Shown here piece after piece: positions 10,572-20,033 of a stretch of 64,000 nucleotides of DNA. Position 1 is the stretch's first letter; each line of letters begins with the position of its first letter. This DNA is from Bacteroidota bacterium. Its GTDB lineage: Bacteria > Bacteroidota > Bacteroidia > AKYH767-A > OLB10. The stretch spans positions 67,060-131,059 of the forward strand of contig JADKDR010000019.1 in assembly GCA_016714535.1 (NCBI GenBank), in the 5' to 3' direction. The notes beneath the pieces were generated by a model, which was not told the DNA's origin, ran no database searches, and saw only the letters and a program-made list of their open reading frames with translations. Position numbers and translations under genes: made by a program.

Positions 10572-11417
10572 TTAAGAAATTCCCATTTTAAAACGAGCAT
10601 GGGTGCGTAATAGCAAAAGGAATTTCATAGAATCGGCAATGCGAAAACGTTTTTTTAAGACTTCGGAAGCCGACACTCCTTTTATTTTTTTAAGTAACTC
10701 GAGGTAGTAAATGTAGGCCGTGTAAACACCTGGACGCACATCTTCGGGCAATTGCATAATGCCATGATAAGCTTCAGCAAAATCTGCATCTATATCGGCT
10801 TCAATGGCTTTTTTTGCATTATCATCAAATACTGCAAAGTCAACACTGGGGAAATAAACACGGCCTCTGTCTGCAAAATCTGATTTCATATCACGTAGGA
10901 AATTTACTTTTTGAAAAGCTGCGCCCAATTTACGCGCAGGTTCGCGCAGTCGTTGGTACTCGTTAACATTGCCACTTACAAATACATGAAGGCACATTAA
11001 ACCTACCACTTCGGCACTACCATATATGTATTTAGTATAAAGTTCCTTGTTGTATACCTTCTTGTCAAGATCCATTTCCATACTTAATAAAAATGCATCG
11101 ATAAGTTCTCGTTCAATATTATACTCATTAACGATCAGTTGAAAAGCATGAAGAACTGTATTGGTACTTATTTTATCTTCAATTGCTTTATACGTTTGGG
11201 CAACAAAATCTTTAAGCAACTCAGCTTTATTAAACTCATGAAAAGAATCTACTATTTCATCTGCAAGGCGTACAAAGCCATAAATAGCAAAAATGGGCAT
11301 ATGATACTTTTGTCCCAAAGTCTTAATTCCGTGAGTAAACGAAGTACTGTATGATTCAGTAATTTTCTTACTCAACTCAAAACAAATGTCATTGTATTGT
11401 TTAAGATTGGCATTCAT
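10572..11417 (-). CDS. crtB: Phytoene/squalene synthase family protein
   Basis: A 281-residue trans-isoprenyl diphosphate synthase. The start is placed at MNANLKQY, because the upstream in-frame ATG would overlap the neighbouring gene. The first aspartate-rich motif is DEIVD in YGFVRLADEIVD, and the second is NFLRDMKSDFADRGRVYFP (the NxxRDxxxD pattern). Both bind Mg-diphosphate in head-to-head condensing enzymes. Bacteroidota proteins of this size are usually phytoene synthases joining two geranylgeranyl diphosphates for carotenoid synthesis. No crtI or other carotenoid gene is adjacent, so assignment to phytoene rather than squalene or diapophytoene rests on family resemblance. Confidence 0.82.
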   Translation of the reverse strand: MNANLKQYNDICFELSKKITESYSTSFTHGIKTLGQKYHMPIFAIYGFVRLADEIVDSFHEFNKAELLKDFVAQTYKAIEDKISTNTVLHAFQLIVNEYNIERELIDAFLLSMEMDLDKKVYNKELYTKYIYGSAEVVGLMCLHVFVSGNVNEYQRLREPARKLGAAFQKVNFLRDMKSDFADRGRVYFPSVDFAVFDDNAKKAIEADIDADFAEAYHGIMQLPEDVRPGVYTAYIYYLELLKKIKGVSASEVLKKRFRIADSMKFLLLLRTHARFKMGIS

Positions 11418-13746
11418 AATTTGTGACAACAATATTAAGCATATAAAGTTTGTCTATTTTGAATAATCCTAAAATTAAAAAAGCATGCTTTTGTTTGCAT
11501 GCTTTAATTGTCAAGATATTAACCTTTACATTTTTTTCGATGCGCTTTACATAAATACCAGATCCTTGCTTTAGTATCAATTGATAAACTCCTTTTGCTA
11601 GGTTATCCGTTTTAATGTTGATTTCCGATTGCAATTTTTGATTTTCTATATTTTGTAAAATTACCTTTCCATATAAATCACAAAGTTGATATTCAAAATC
11701 TTCTGCTTTAAATGCTTTAATAATTAACTGATTGGTAAAGGGATTAGGATTACAAGTAAAATTTGTCTCGAACAAATTTTCATTGATTGCAGCAGGCGCA
11801 ATCGAAAAATTTTTGTCATTAATATCAAAAAAAACATTGCCTGCTCCTTCAATCATGATGCGGCATGTAGCTGCACTAACGTTGTTAGGAACGGTAAGTA
11901 TATAACTGCCATTATTAGGAATGCCACTTGCAAGGGAAATGGGAAAATTATAACCACCATCGGTTGATAGCAATATATTTACCAGTGGCGTGCTAATAGG
12001 TGCAAGATCGCTTTGCGCAACATTCCACGTTATAGTTTCTTGCGAGTTGCCTGCCCAAACAATTCCTGAAACGTTGGGATAAGTAACCGCAAAACCCACA
12101 CCTGTATTTATTGCTTCAACCGCAACGGCTGTAGAATTGCGAACCACACCACCACCACCTAAGCGGTTATCACGCAAGGTGCAACGAAAATGCATGGTAC
12201 GAGCATAGCTCGGTTTTAATTCTCCTTTTCCAGTAGTATTGGTAAGTATATAATTTAATCGTGGAAATAAACGGGTTGGATTTGTATCCGGATTATAAGA
12301 GCGATAAATAGGTGCATTGCCACTTGGATTATTCCACGTTCCGGCAGGGCCAAGATCATATTGCTCCCAACTGTAGTAAACTGTATCGTTATCAGTATCG
12401 GTTCCTGAGGCAGTTAATCTGAAAGGTGTTTGAAAAGGGATTATCCAACTGCCTGTGGCTGTTAAAACGGGTTCGCTATTGCCGGTAACAGATTGTACAG
12501 CGCAACCATTTCCGTTTCCATTATGTGCAAAAGCAATCATCTCATCAAAGGTTTTGGTATGCATGGTCGGAATGCTGTTACTTGCCAAATCATCGCTACC
12601 ACAAATACCTGCATAGCCCATAATGGTAACACCGCTGCCCGGCTCATAAGCTGCATTGGGCGCTCTGTTGCCGCTGCATGCTCCTGTAACCGAATTAAAT
12701 GTATGATTACCTCCAAACTGATGTCCTACTTCGTGCGCCACATAATCAATATCAAATGGATCGCCCTGTGGATTGCCACTGCCGGTTACTCCCTGAGCCT
12801 TATTGCTTCCGCATACACAAGCAAGCGAAGCTATGCCTCCCCCACCGGTGCTAAACACATGGCCTATATCATAATTATTTGCTCCAATTACTGCGTTAAT
12901 GTTTGCTTTGTTTTCGCCAAGCATGGCACCTCCATTATTGTTTGAATAAGGATCGGTATTGCTGTTGAAATAAATTAATAAAGTGTCATTGGGAATTAAC
13001 TCAAACGAAATGCCTACTTCCTTTTCGTAAACGCCATCAATACGATTTACTGAAACAATCATTGCACCTAATACGACCGGAATCGTACTGCCAAAATAAG
13101 AAGCATATTCGCCTGTGCAGGCAAGTGCCAAACGATAAGTGCGCAATGTACCACCAATTTTTACCTGTGTTAACGATTGGGGTATTATCTGCTCTGTAAG
13201 TTCAAGTGTATTATCAACTCCACAAACGAAATCCTTACTACGCGTAATATCTTTACGATTAAATATGATATAACGCATATCGTCATTTACTGCCACAGGA
13301 TCAATGTAATAACTTTGTTGTGGCGATTGAATAAACGCATGAAAACCCAAAGGAGAATAATCGATATAAATTGAAGTTGCAGGATTATTTATGTCAACAC
13401 CGGCAAAGGTTTTTATTTGTGGATAGGCTGCTGCAAGGTCTGGATGCATAATTCGTGTTTGCCACACTTTAAATGTTTTAAAAGAACCATCAGGAGTTGG
13501 CAACTCAATTGTTGTAAAATTAATGCGAGCATCTTCGGTACGTTCCATGGGTGCTGATGCTAATTCCTGCTTCAACAAATCTATATTACAACTGGCAGTA
13601 ATATATTTTGCGGGCATATGTGGGCGTGTTACTTTATGTGTTTGCTGCGACTCTAATTGCGACCAATGCGTGCGCGATACAAATTGCTTTGCGTTTATCG
13701 TGTTGCTTAAACAAAAGCAAGCGAGCATTAAACTAAATATTCTCAT
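11401..13746 (-). CDS. Reprolysin-like (M12B) zinc metalloprotease, T9SS-secreted
   Basis: Signal peptide MRIFSLMLACFCLSNTINA. A propeptide-like region precedes the peptidase domain, which holds AHEVGHQFGGNHTF at about residues 337-350, the HExGHxxGxxH zinc site, and a downstream methionine (GSGVTIMGYAGIC) acting as met-turn. It is followed by a beta-sandwich region and a T9SS sorting domain (NPNPFTNQLIIKAF, KGVYQLILK). The last 35 or so residues are atypical. Adding one A to the A7 run at 11531-11537 changes the end to KRIEKKCKG and a stop at 11519-11521, just before the hairpin terminator. The annotated tail therefore probably comes from a one-base lesion. The role is extracellular proteolysis. 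Confidence 0.88.
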   Translation of the reverse strand: MRIFSLMLACFCLSNTINAKQFVSRTHWSQLESQQTHKVTRPHMPAKYITASCNIDLLKQELASAPMERTEDARINFTTIELPTPDGSFKTFKVWQTRIMHPDLAAAYPQIKTFAGVDINNPATSIYIDYSPLGFHAFIQSPQQSYYIDPVAVNDDMRYIIFNRKDITRSKDFVCGVDNTLELTEQIIPQSLTQVKIGGTLRTYRLALACTGEYASYFGSTIPVVLGAMIVSVNRIDGVYEKEVGISFELIPNDTLLIYFNSNTDPYSNNNGGAMLGENKANINAVIGANNYDIGHVFSTGGGGIASLACVCGSNKAQGVTGSGNPQGDPFDIDYVAHEVGHQFGGNHTFNSVTGACSGNRAPNAAYEPGSGVTIMGYAGICGSDDLASNSIPTMHTKTFDEMIAFAHNGNGNGCAVQSVTGNSEPVLTATGSWIIPFQTPFRLTASGTDTDNDTVYYSWEQYDLGPAGTWNNPSGNAPIYRSYNPDTNPTRLFPRLNYILTNTTGKGELKPSYARTMHFRCTLRDNRLGGGGVVRNSTAVAVEAINTGVGFAVTYPNVSGIVWAGNSQETITWNVAQSDLAPISTPLVNILLSTDGGYNFPISLASGIPNNGSYILTVPNNVSAATCRIMIEGAGNVFFDINDKNFSIAPAAINENLFETNFTCNPNPFTNQLIIKAFKAEDFEYQLCDLYGKVILQNIENQKLQSEINIKTDNLAKGVYQLILKQGSGIYVKRIEKNVKVNILTIKACKQKHAFLILGLFKIDKLYMLNIVVTNYECQS
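11476..11510 (-). terminator. Rho-independent terminator inside the 3' end of the protease frame
   Basis: The minus strand has a perfect nine-base-pair stem (AAAGCATGC/GCATGCTTT, 11480-11488 with 11497-11505) followed by TTTTTT and AATTTT. It lies about 10 bases after the stop that a repaired protease frame would use, which supports the view that the real gene ends at 11519. Confidence 0.75.
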
Positions 13747-14401
13747 TGTTTTTCTTTATTTTTTTTGTGGTGCGCTAAGATAATTTATTCTTGAACAAAC
13801 ATAAAATTACTACATAAGTTTGGCTTGCTTAATAATATCTCTACTGAACTACTAACATATTTTGGCAATTCCATCAAAAAGAGGGAATTTTTGGATGGGT
13901 TTTGGAATGAGGGTTTTACCGCAAAGTTCGCAAAGAAAATGCGCGCAAAGAAATCAAAGAGTGTTGATTTATTTTCTACCGAAATGGCATTACTTGTGCA
14001 ACACCTACCAACTCATTTGTAATGGTAAAAAAAATCATCTTGGCAACTGGTCGGCTAGTGCGAGTATTTGCAATCATATATAATTATGCTCATTTGTTAA
14101 ATGCCTTTGGTTGGGAATACAATGTCAATTGAAGATTATCAAATGGTCTTTAATGATACTTTCAAGTGTTTCCAATAAACAAAAATGCATCCACGCCAAC
14201 GCAAGCCCCTTAAGGGGTTTGGGGTGTATTAGTCTTGAAATACGTTTGCATGTTGCACATTTGAAAACTCAGCAAGAAATGCTCAGCAAGAAATTTGTAA
14301 AAGAGCAAAATGAAATATTTATTCGATTATATAAATCTAAGAATAATGCCACAAGCATCAACGCTTGTGGTATCGGTGGTAGGCTGTTATTGGCTGGCTT
14401 T
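13747..14401. other. Intergenic region with interspersed repeat fragments
   Basis: No convincing gene; small frames here lack domain or signal features. It holds a CGCAAAG-type phrase at about 13919-13963 (CCGCAAAGTTCGCAAAGAAA and further GCGCAAAG units), a CCCCTTAAGGGG palindrome at about 14208-14219, and a perfect hairpin at 14349-14370. Phrases of these types recur between genes in many Bacteroidota genomes. Confidence 0.6.
14349..14370. repeat. Perfect hairpin, possible bidirectional terminator
   Basis: CCACAAGC and GCTTGTGG form an eight-base-pair stem around a six-base loop. It lies about 30 bases beyond the stop of the minus-strand lipoprotein gene and could end its transcript, although the following T-run is poor. 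Confidence 0.5.
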
Positions 14402-14998
14402 CTATTTTTGTTTTCTAAAATGTCCATCCGCTTCAATTGTATATTTAGTCAATCCGATAGTTAATTTTATACTGGTTTTGTCAATGTCAGAACTGTCTGG
14501 TTTTAAAGTATAAATTGTTACTGAATCGCTTACCGATATCGTCTTGTCCTTGAATATTGTCAAGTATTCTATGGCTTTGTAACCCATATCTTCTCCAGTC
14601 TTTTTGTAAGGTCCTAACGAGTCAATTTTAATGCCTTGTCTGTCGTAAGTTGTCAGGAAAGGAACAAGTCCCAAGTCACCAATAGCAAAATCTATAAGAG
14701 TAACCGTTTTACTGTCGTTGAATAAAATGCCTAATGGTTGGGTTGTCCATACGTGTTTGTATTTTTCAAAAACTGTCTTGTTGTAATTCTTTGAAAGTGC
14801 TGGAAGTTGTTCAAACGGATTATGTGAAAACGGTAAGGGAATTTGTTCCAAAGTTTTCAAGTAGTTCTCAAAAATATTTTCCGAATTAATTTGTTTCTGA
14901 TTTTCCGCTGATGTCATGTCAGTAAATGATTTACTGTCATTCGAACAATTTGTTAATGCTAACAAAATAAATGTCAAAATGCACATTGACTTTTTCAT
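14402..14998 (-). CDS. Predicted lipoprotein of unknown function
   Basis: A 198-residue protein with a lipoprotein signal, MKKSMCILTFILLALTNC; the lipobox cysteine is residue 18 and is followed by SNDSKS. The mature part is soluble and charged, with no motif I recognise. Segments such as VWTTQPLGILFNDSKTVTLI and DSVTIYTLKPDSS suggest a beta-rich fold. It is likely anchored in the inner or outer membrane facing the periplasm. It stands alone between the topoisomerase pair and a repeat-bearing spacer. Confidence 0.75.
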   Translation of the reverse strand: MKKSMCILTFILLALTNCSNDSKSFTDMTSAENQKQINSENIFENYLKTLEQIPLPFSHNPFEQLPALSKNYNKTVFEKYKHVWTTQPLGILFNDSKTVTLIDFAIGDLGLVPFLTTYDRQGIKIDSLGPYKKTGEDMGYKAIEYLTIFKDKTISVSDSVTIYTLKPDSSDIDKTSIKLTIGLTKYTIEADGHFRKQK

Positions 14999-15120
14999 TA
15001 CTGTCTTTTGTTTTAAACTTTGCTTAACATACGAAAATACAAGCTACACCCGCAGCCAAAAATTTGTTTACAAAATAAAAGCCTTTGCAAACCTGCTTAA
15101 CATTCCATTTATGCGAAATA

Positions 15121-17178
15121 TTAATTAAGCAAGTCCTTAAAATTCAAATCCATCTGTATGGCTTCTTTTGATTTTGGCCTTTCGGTTTGTGAAGGAAGTG
15201 TAACTTCCTTCATTTTGGACGCACCATTGCCGCTTCCTTTTTTTTGAACAAACACTTTGGTAATACTAGCTTTGGTAACAATGTTACCCATGGAATCGCG
15301 GCCTTTAATCAAGGTTTCATTCAGGTCTATGCTAATGGTAGTGTTTTTCATTTTTGGCTTCGGCCTAAGATTTATTTGAATTGTTTCGGCATTGTTCTCA
15401 TCCGTAACACTCAAAAACAAAACGCGAGAACCTTCTGTTCCCTTTGTAAGATCATATGACTTATCGCGAGTAATCCCTCCCATTCTGAAACGTTTAACAA
15501 GTATTGACCCACCTTTGCCATCCATATAAATCATGTTGTATACTTTGCTATTGTCATCCTTATTAAAAATGTCAATTTCCAAAATATCCTTTCCAAAATA
15601 TTTCTTTTCATCGATGCGTGATACCATAACTTTGCCTTCACTATTAAAAGCTATTACATCATCAAGGTCGCTACAATCTTTAACAAACTCGTCTTTTTTT
15701 AACCCATATCCGGCAAATCCTTCTTCACGATTTACGTATAACTTCGAATTATTGATTACTACTTTACGTGCCTCTATGGCCTCAAACTCTCCAACAATAA
15801 GGGTTTTGCGCTCTCTACCTTTACCATATTTTTTAATCAGCATTTTAAACCAATCAATTGTAAATCCTTTTATGTTGGCAAGATTCGCCTCTATTTCTTT
15901 TATCTGTTGCTCTAACGACTTCAAACGTTCATCAGCTTTAAATGCATCAAACTTTGAAATACGCTTAATCTTAATTTCGGTTAGTGCAACAATATCATCG
16001 GTTGTAATCTCGCGCAAGAACAACTTTTTGTAAGGCTTAAGTCCTTTATCAATCGTCTCAATAACAGCTTCCCATGTTTCGCATTCTTCAATATTGCGAT
16101 AAATTCTTTTTTCGATAAATATTTTTTCTAACGAACTAAAGTGCCAGTCTTCGCGCAATTTGTGTCGCTCAAATTCTAACTCCGCTTTTAGAATAGCCAA
16201 TGTATTGTCGGCAGAATATTTCAATATCTCAGTTACACCAATAAACTCAGGTCGCCCATCGCGAATAATACAAGCATTGGGGCTGATGCTAACCTCACAA
16301 TCGGTAAAAGCATACAAGGCATTGATAGCATTGTCGCTATCGTCAGCACTATCAGGATGCAAGTGAACCAATATCTCTACTTTTTCTGCAGTGATATCTT
16401 CCACCTTTTTAATTTTTAATTTGCCCTTATCATTGGCAGCCAATATGCTTTCGGTCAAACTTGCAGTGTTGGTGCCAAAGGGTATTTCTTTTATTGCTAA
16501 AGTTTTTTTGTTTATTTTTTCAATAACAGCGCGCACCTTCACTTTACCACCACGAAGTCCATCGTTATACTTACTAAAATCGGCTTCGCCCGCGGTATTA
16601 AAATCAGGAACAAGCGTAAAAGGTTTTTTACGCAAATAGTCGATACTTGCTTCGCACAATTCAATAAAATTGTGTGGCAATATTTTGCATGCCAGGCCAA
16701 CCGCAATACCCTCTACTCCAAGCGCAAGCAATAATGGAAACTTTGAAGGCAGTTGAATGGGCTCCTTATTGCGGCCATCGTACGATGGCTGCCAGTTGGT
16801 TATTTTCTGATTAAAAACTACTTCGAGTGCGAACTTGGTTAAGCGAGCCTCAATGTATCGGCTTGCTGCTGCGCTATCTCCGGTATAAATGTTTCCCCAG
16901 TTGCCTTGCTTATCAATGAGCAAATCTTTTTGCCCCAGTTGAATCAATGCATCCCCTATACTTGCATCGCCATGAGGATGGTACTTCATGGTATTGCCAA
17001 TCACATTGGCAACTTTGTTAAATCGTCCGTCTTCCATTTCGTATAACGAATGGAGTATGCGCCTTTGCACGGGCTTAAGGCCATCTTCTATCAAGGGTAC
17101 TGCTCGCTCAAGTATTACATAAGATGCATACTCAAGGAACCATTCCTTATACATCCCGTCTATATGTTGGTTTACCAT
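15121..17178 (-). CDS. parC: DNA topoisomerase IV subunit A, short C-terminus
   Basis: A 685-residue type IIA topoisomerase breakage-reunion subunit. The N-terminal winged-helix region has PVQRRILHSLYEM, YHPHGDASIGDALI and AAASRYIEARLT, the last with the active-site tyrosine that forms the 5'-phosphotyrosine link. It cuts and passes DNA duplexes to decatenate chromosomes, with ParE supplying ATPase. The start MVNQHIDGMYKEW fits the family. The C-terminal pinwheel is short: after GRDSMGNIVTKASI the protein ends within about 60 lysine- and glutamate-rich residues, whereas Bacteroidota homologues I know run some 150-200 residues longer. Nothing downstream restores the missing part. Transcribed after parE with a 123-base gap. 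Confidence 0.92.
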   Translation of the reverse strand: MVNQHIDGMYKEWFLEYASYVILERAVPLIEDGLKPVQRRILHSLYEMEDGRFNKVANVIGNTMKYHPHGDASIGDALIQLGQKDLLIDKQGNWGNIYTGDSAAASRYIEARLTKFALEVVFNQKITNWQPSYDGRNKEPIQLPSKFPLLLALGVEGIAVGLACKILPHNFIELCEASIDYLRKKPFTLVPDFNTAGEADFSKYNDGLRGGKVKVRAVIEKINKKTLAIKEIPFGTNTASLTESILAANDKGKLKIKKVEDITAEKVEILVHLHPDSADDSDNAINALYAFTDCEVSISPNACIIRDGRPEFIGVTEILKYSADNTLAILKAELEFERHKLREDWHFSSLEKIFIEKRIYRNIEECETWEAVIETIDKGLKPYKKLFLREITTDDIVALTEIKIKRISKFDAFKADERLKSLEQQIKEIEANLANIKGFTIDWFKMLIKKYGKGRERKTLIVGEFEAIEARKVVINNSKLYVNREEGFAGYGLKKDEFVKDCSDLDDVIAFNSEGKVMVSRIDEKKYFGKDILEIDIFNKDDNSKVYNMIYMDGKGGSILVKRFRMGGITRDKSYDLTKGTEGSRVLFLSVTDENNAETIQINLRPKPKMKNTTISIDLNETLIKGRDSMGNIVTKASITKVFVQKKGSGNGASKMKEVTLPSQTERPKSKEAIQMDLNFKDLLN

Positions 17179-17301
17179 TGGAGTATTTCTGGTTATTTAG
17201 TTGTTAGTATTGTTATTCAATGCGATTAAAAACTTTTTATCTGGTTTTTTATTTGATTGATGATACGGTTTTGCAAAATGAACTTTCTTACTTGAAAAGA
17301 A

Positions 17302-19179
17302 TTACTCTCCCACTTCTAAAAAAGCCAAGGCTTCTTCCGGTTCTTCTTCCATCTTGAGATTTTCGATAATAAACTGCTGACGGTCGGGTGTGTTTTTGCC
17401 CATATAATAATCGAGTAATTGATGTGTTACTGTATCTTTACCAAACTCAACAGGATCGAGTTTTATTTTTTTTCCAATAAACTTTTTAAACTCATCAGGC
17501 GAAATTTCACCAAGACCTTTAAAGCGGGTAATTTCCGGCTTGGGACCTAACTTTTCAATCGCTTTAATTTTTTCATCGGGTGTGTAGCAATAAATTGTTT
17601 CCTTTTTATTGCGCACTCTAAACAAAGGAGTATCAAGAATATATACGTGACCGTTTTTTACAAGGTCAGGAAAAAACTGCAGGAAAAAAGTAAGTATGAG
17701 TAAACGTATGTGCATGCCATCCACATCAGCATCGGTAGAAATTACTACTTTGTTGTATCGCAAGCCTTCGAGTCCATCTTCTATATTAAGTGCTGCTTGC
17801 AGCAAATTAAACTCTTCGTTTTCGTAAACTATTTTCTTGGTAAGCCCAAAACAATTCAGGGGTTTGCCTCTTAAGCTAAAAACAGCCTGTGTGTTGACAT
17901 CGCGTGCCGAAGTGATGCTACCACTTGCACTATCGCCCTCGGTTATAAAAACGGTTGTTTCAAATCGGTCGGGATGTTTGGTATCGAGATGAACGCGGCA
18001 ATCGCGCAATTTTTTATTATGCAGGTTAGCTTTTTTGGCGCGCTCGTTGGCTAACTTACGCACTCCTGCTATTTCCTTGCGTTCGCGCTCGCTACTTTCA
18101 ATTTTCTTTCTCCATGCTTCTGCAACTTCCGGATGCTTATGCAGGTAATTGTCTAACGAGTTTTTTACAAAATCTACAATCCAGTTTCGAAGCGAAGGTC
18201 CATTGGGTTCTGTATTTTGTGAGCCTAACTTTGTTTTTGTTTGCGACTCAAATACCGGTTCCTGTATACGTACACTTAATGCAGCCATAATACCACTGCG
18301 TACATCATTCGGGTCAAATTCTTTCTTATAAAATTCGCGGGCTGTTTTTACCAGCGCTTCGCGCAATGCTGCCTGATGTGTACCGCCTTGTGTAGTATGT
18401 TGCCCATTAACAAACGAGTAGTACTCTTCGCCATAGGCATTGGTATGCGTAAAGGCAAGTTCAATGTCCTTATCTCTAAGATGTACTAAAGGATAAATTT
18501 TCTCTTCGCTCATGTTACTTTCGAGCAAATCGCTTAATCCATTTTGCGATTGAAAAACGACCACATTGAAATTTATTTTCAACCCAACATTGAGGTAAGC
18601 ATAATTATTAAGCATGCGCTCAATGTGCTCTGTATTGAAATTAAAATCGATAAAGACATCATTATCGGGAATAAAAGTTACGGTGGTACCGTTACTCAGA
18701 TCAGTCTTAATTTCCTTTTGTGATTTAGTAAGATCTCCTCGTACAAACTCAGCAATGGTAGTCTTACCATCGCGCACAGATTGTACTTTAAAATATGCGC
18801 TAAGCGCATTTACAGCTTTGGTACCTACTCCATTTAATCCGACACTTTTCTGAAAAGCACCACTGTCGTACTTGGCACCGGTATTAATTTGCGACACACA
18901 TTCAATAACTTTTCCTAATGGAATTCCGCGACCACGGTCGCGTATAGTTAGCGTATGATCATTTAAAATTACATCTATCTCCTTACCATGACCCATTACA
19001 AACTCATCAATGCAATTGTCAATTACTTCTTTGAGTAATACATAAATCCCATCGTCCTTAGCGGTACCATCTCCAAGCTTGCCAATATACATACCGGGGC
19101 GTAACCGGATATGTTCGCGCCAATCGAGCGATCTTACGCTATCATCATTATATTCAGCGTTTGTATTTTTCCTGGCCAT
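17302..19179 (-). CDS. parE: DNA topoisomerase IV subunit B
   Basis: A 625-residue ATPase subunit. The start is placed at MARKNTNAEYNDDS; the longer frame upstream adds 43 residues unlike the family and overlaps the promoter. Visible motifs are LRPGMYIGKLGDG, EVIDNCIDEF (ATP-binding Asn/Glu), RDRGRGIPLG, GLNGVGTKAVNALS (GHKL motif), the TOPRIM part FITEGDSASGS and STDADVDGMHIRLL, and the C-terminal RFKGLGEISPDEFKKFIG. It captures and passes DNA with ParC (next gene). It is divergent from the WbqC gene, sharing a 140-base intergenic region with a consensus promoter. Confidence 0.95.
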   Translation of the reverse strand: MARKNTNAEYNDDSVRSLDWREHIRLRPGMYIGKLGDGTAKDDGIYVLLKEVIDNCIDEFVMGHGKEIDVILNDHTLTIRDRGRGIPLGKVIECVSQINTGAKYDSGAFQKSVGLNGVGTKAVNALSAYFKVQSVRDGKTTIAEFVRGDLTKSQKEIKTDLSNGTTVTFIPDNDVFIDFNFNTEHIERMLNNYAYLNVGLKINFNVVVFQSQNGLSDLLESNMSEEKIYPLVHLRDKDIELAFTHTNAYGEEYYSFVNGQHTTQGGTHQAALREALVKTAREFYKKEFDPNDVRSGIMAALSVRIQEPVFESQTKTKLGSQNTEPNGPSLRNWIVDFVKNSLDNYLHKHPEVAEAWRKKIESSERERKEIAGVRKLANERAKKANLHNKKLRDCRVHLDTKHPDRFETTVFITEGDSASGSITSARDVNTQAVFSLRGKPLNCFGLTKKIVYENEEFNLLQAALNIEDGLEGLRYNKVVISTDADVDGMHIRLLILTFFLQFFPDLVKNGHVYILDTPLFRVRNKKETIYCYTPDEKIKAIEKLGPKPEITRFKGLGEISPDEFKKFIGKKIKLDPVEFGKDTVTHQLLDYYMGKNTPDRQQFIIENLKMEEEPEEALAFLEVGE

Positions 19180-19216
19180 TATATTTTGTATTAAAAGTAA
19201 ATTAAGCGAAAGCCTA

Positions 19217-19243
19217 CAAATGTAATGCGGCTGCAGTGACCAA
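19217..19243 (-). promoter_or_regulatory. Bacteroidota-type promoter of parE-parC
   Basis: On the minus strand, TTG (19241-19243) is followed by 16 bases and a perfect TACATTTG box (19217-19224). The ATG of parE is about 38 bases downstream of the box. The spacing is slightly short of the usual 17-21. Confidence 0.6.
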
Positions 19244-19319
19244 TGGGTAATGTTAAAACCTTTGCCACAATTGTTTTCAAAGGTCTTGTGTTGAAAACTT
19301 TTATGCACATTTGCGAGCT

Positions 19320-19928
19320 ATGTTGTATCAATCACTTCAATTAGCTACTGCTGCATTTCCTACGCTCGAATATTTTTATTATCTGAAAAATGCGCAGGAA
19401 GTATTTATTGACGCAACCGAGCGATTTATAAAACAATCGAACCGCAATCGCTACCACGTGCTGGGAGCTAATGGAATATCCACATTAACTATACCTGTTA
19501 AACATCAGGATATTTTTAACACCACCACTAACAAAATTGAAATAGACTACCATCAGCCATGGCAAAGGCAACATTGGCAAACAATCAGGTCTGCATATAA
19601 CAAATCGCCCTTCTTCGAATTCATGATGGATGATTTTGAAAAGCTTTTTTTTTCACAACCAGCATTCCTTTTAGAGTACAATCAACAATTTCTGGAATTT
19701 GTAATTAAAAAAAACAAGTTTACCACTACGTGGACTGACATGAAACAGGGACCCGAAACTCCAGATTTGAGCATTATTAGTAATGCGAAATCGAATAAAC
19801 TTGTTACCGATATAGAATTAGAAAAATATCTACAGGTTTTTGGCTACAAAATGGATTTTGTGGGTAATCTTTCAGTTTTAGATTATTTATTTAATTGTGG
19901 AAACACTTTAGCCAACTACCTTACCTAA
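19320..19928 (+). CDS. WbqC family protein
   Basis: A 202-residue protein of the WbqC-like family. The start is taken at ATG 19320 (MLYQSLQLATAAFPTLEYF) rather than the TTG nine bases earlier. Family signatures seen are the N-terminal P-x-x-EYFYYL, FIKQSNRNRYHVLGANG, LTIPVKH, IDYHQPWQRQHWQTIRSAY and SPFFEFMMDDF. WbqC genes often sit in surface-polysaccharide loci and have been linked to sugar N-acylation. The biochemical role in Bacteroidota is not established. Here it stands alone beside parE. Confidence 0.82.
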   Translation: MLYQSLQLATAAFPTLEYFYYLKNAQEVFIDATERFIKQSNRNRYHVLGANGISTLTIPVKHQDIFNTTTNKIEIDYHQPWQRQHWQTIRSAYNKSPFFEFMMDDFEKLFFSQPAFLLEYNQQFLEFVIKKNKFTTTWTDMKQGPETPDLSIISNAKSNKLVTDIELEKYLQVFGYKMDFVGNLSVLDYLFNCGNTLANYLT

Positions 19929-20033
19929 TTTCGCCAAAGTCAAATTCCAAATATAGGGTGAATTTTTTTTTTCATAATAAAGTTGGTTACATTTTTGCAT
20001 CGCATTCTATTCTTACTTTTTTATTATAAAAAT

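Noticed and set aside
13825..14464. Several small plus-strand frames of 65-117 residues
   Set aside because: They overlap one another and cover interspersed repeats, with no domain or export signal.
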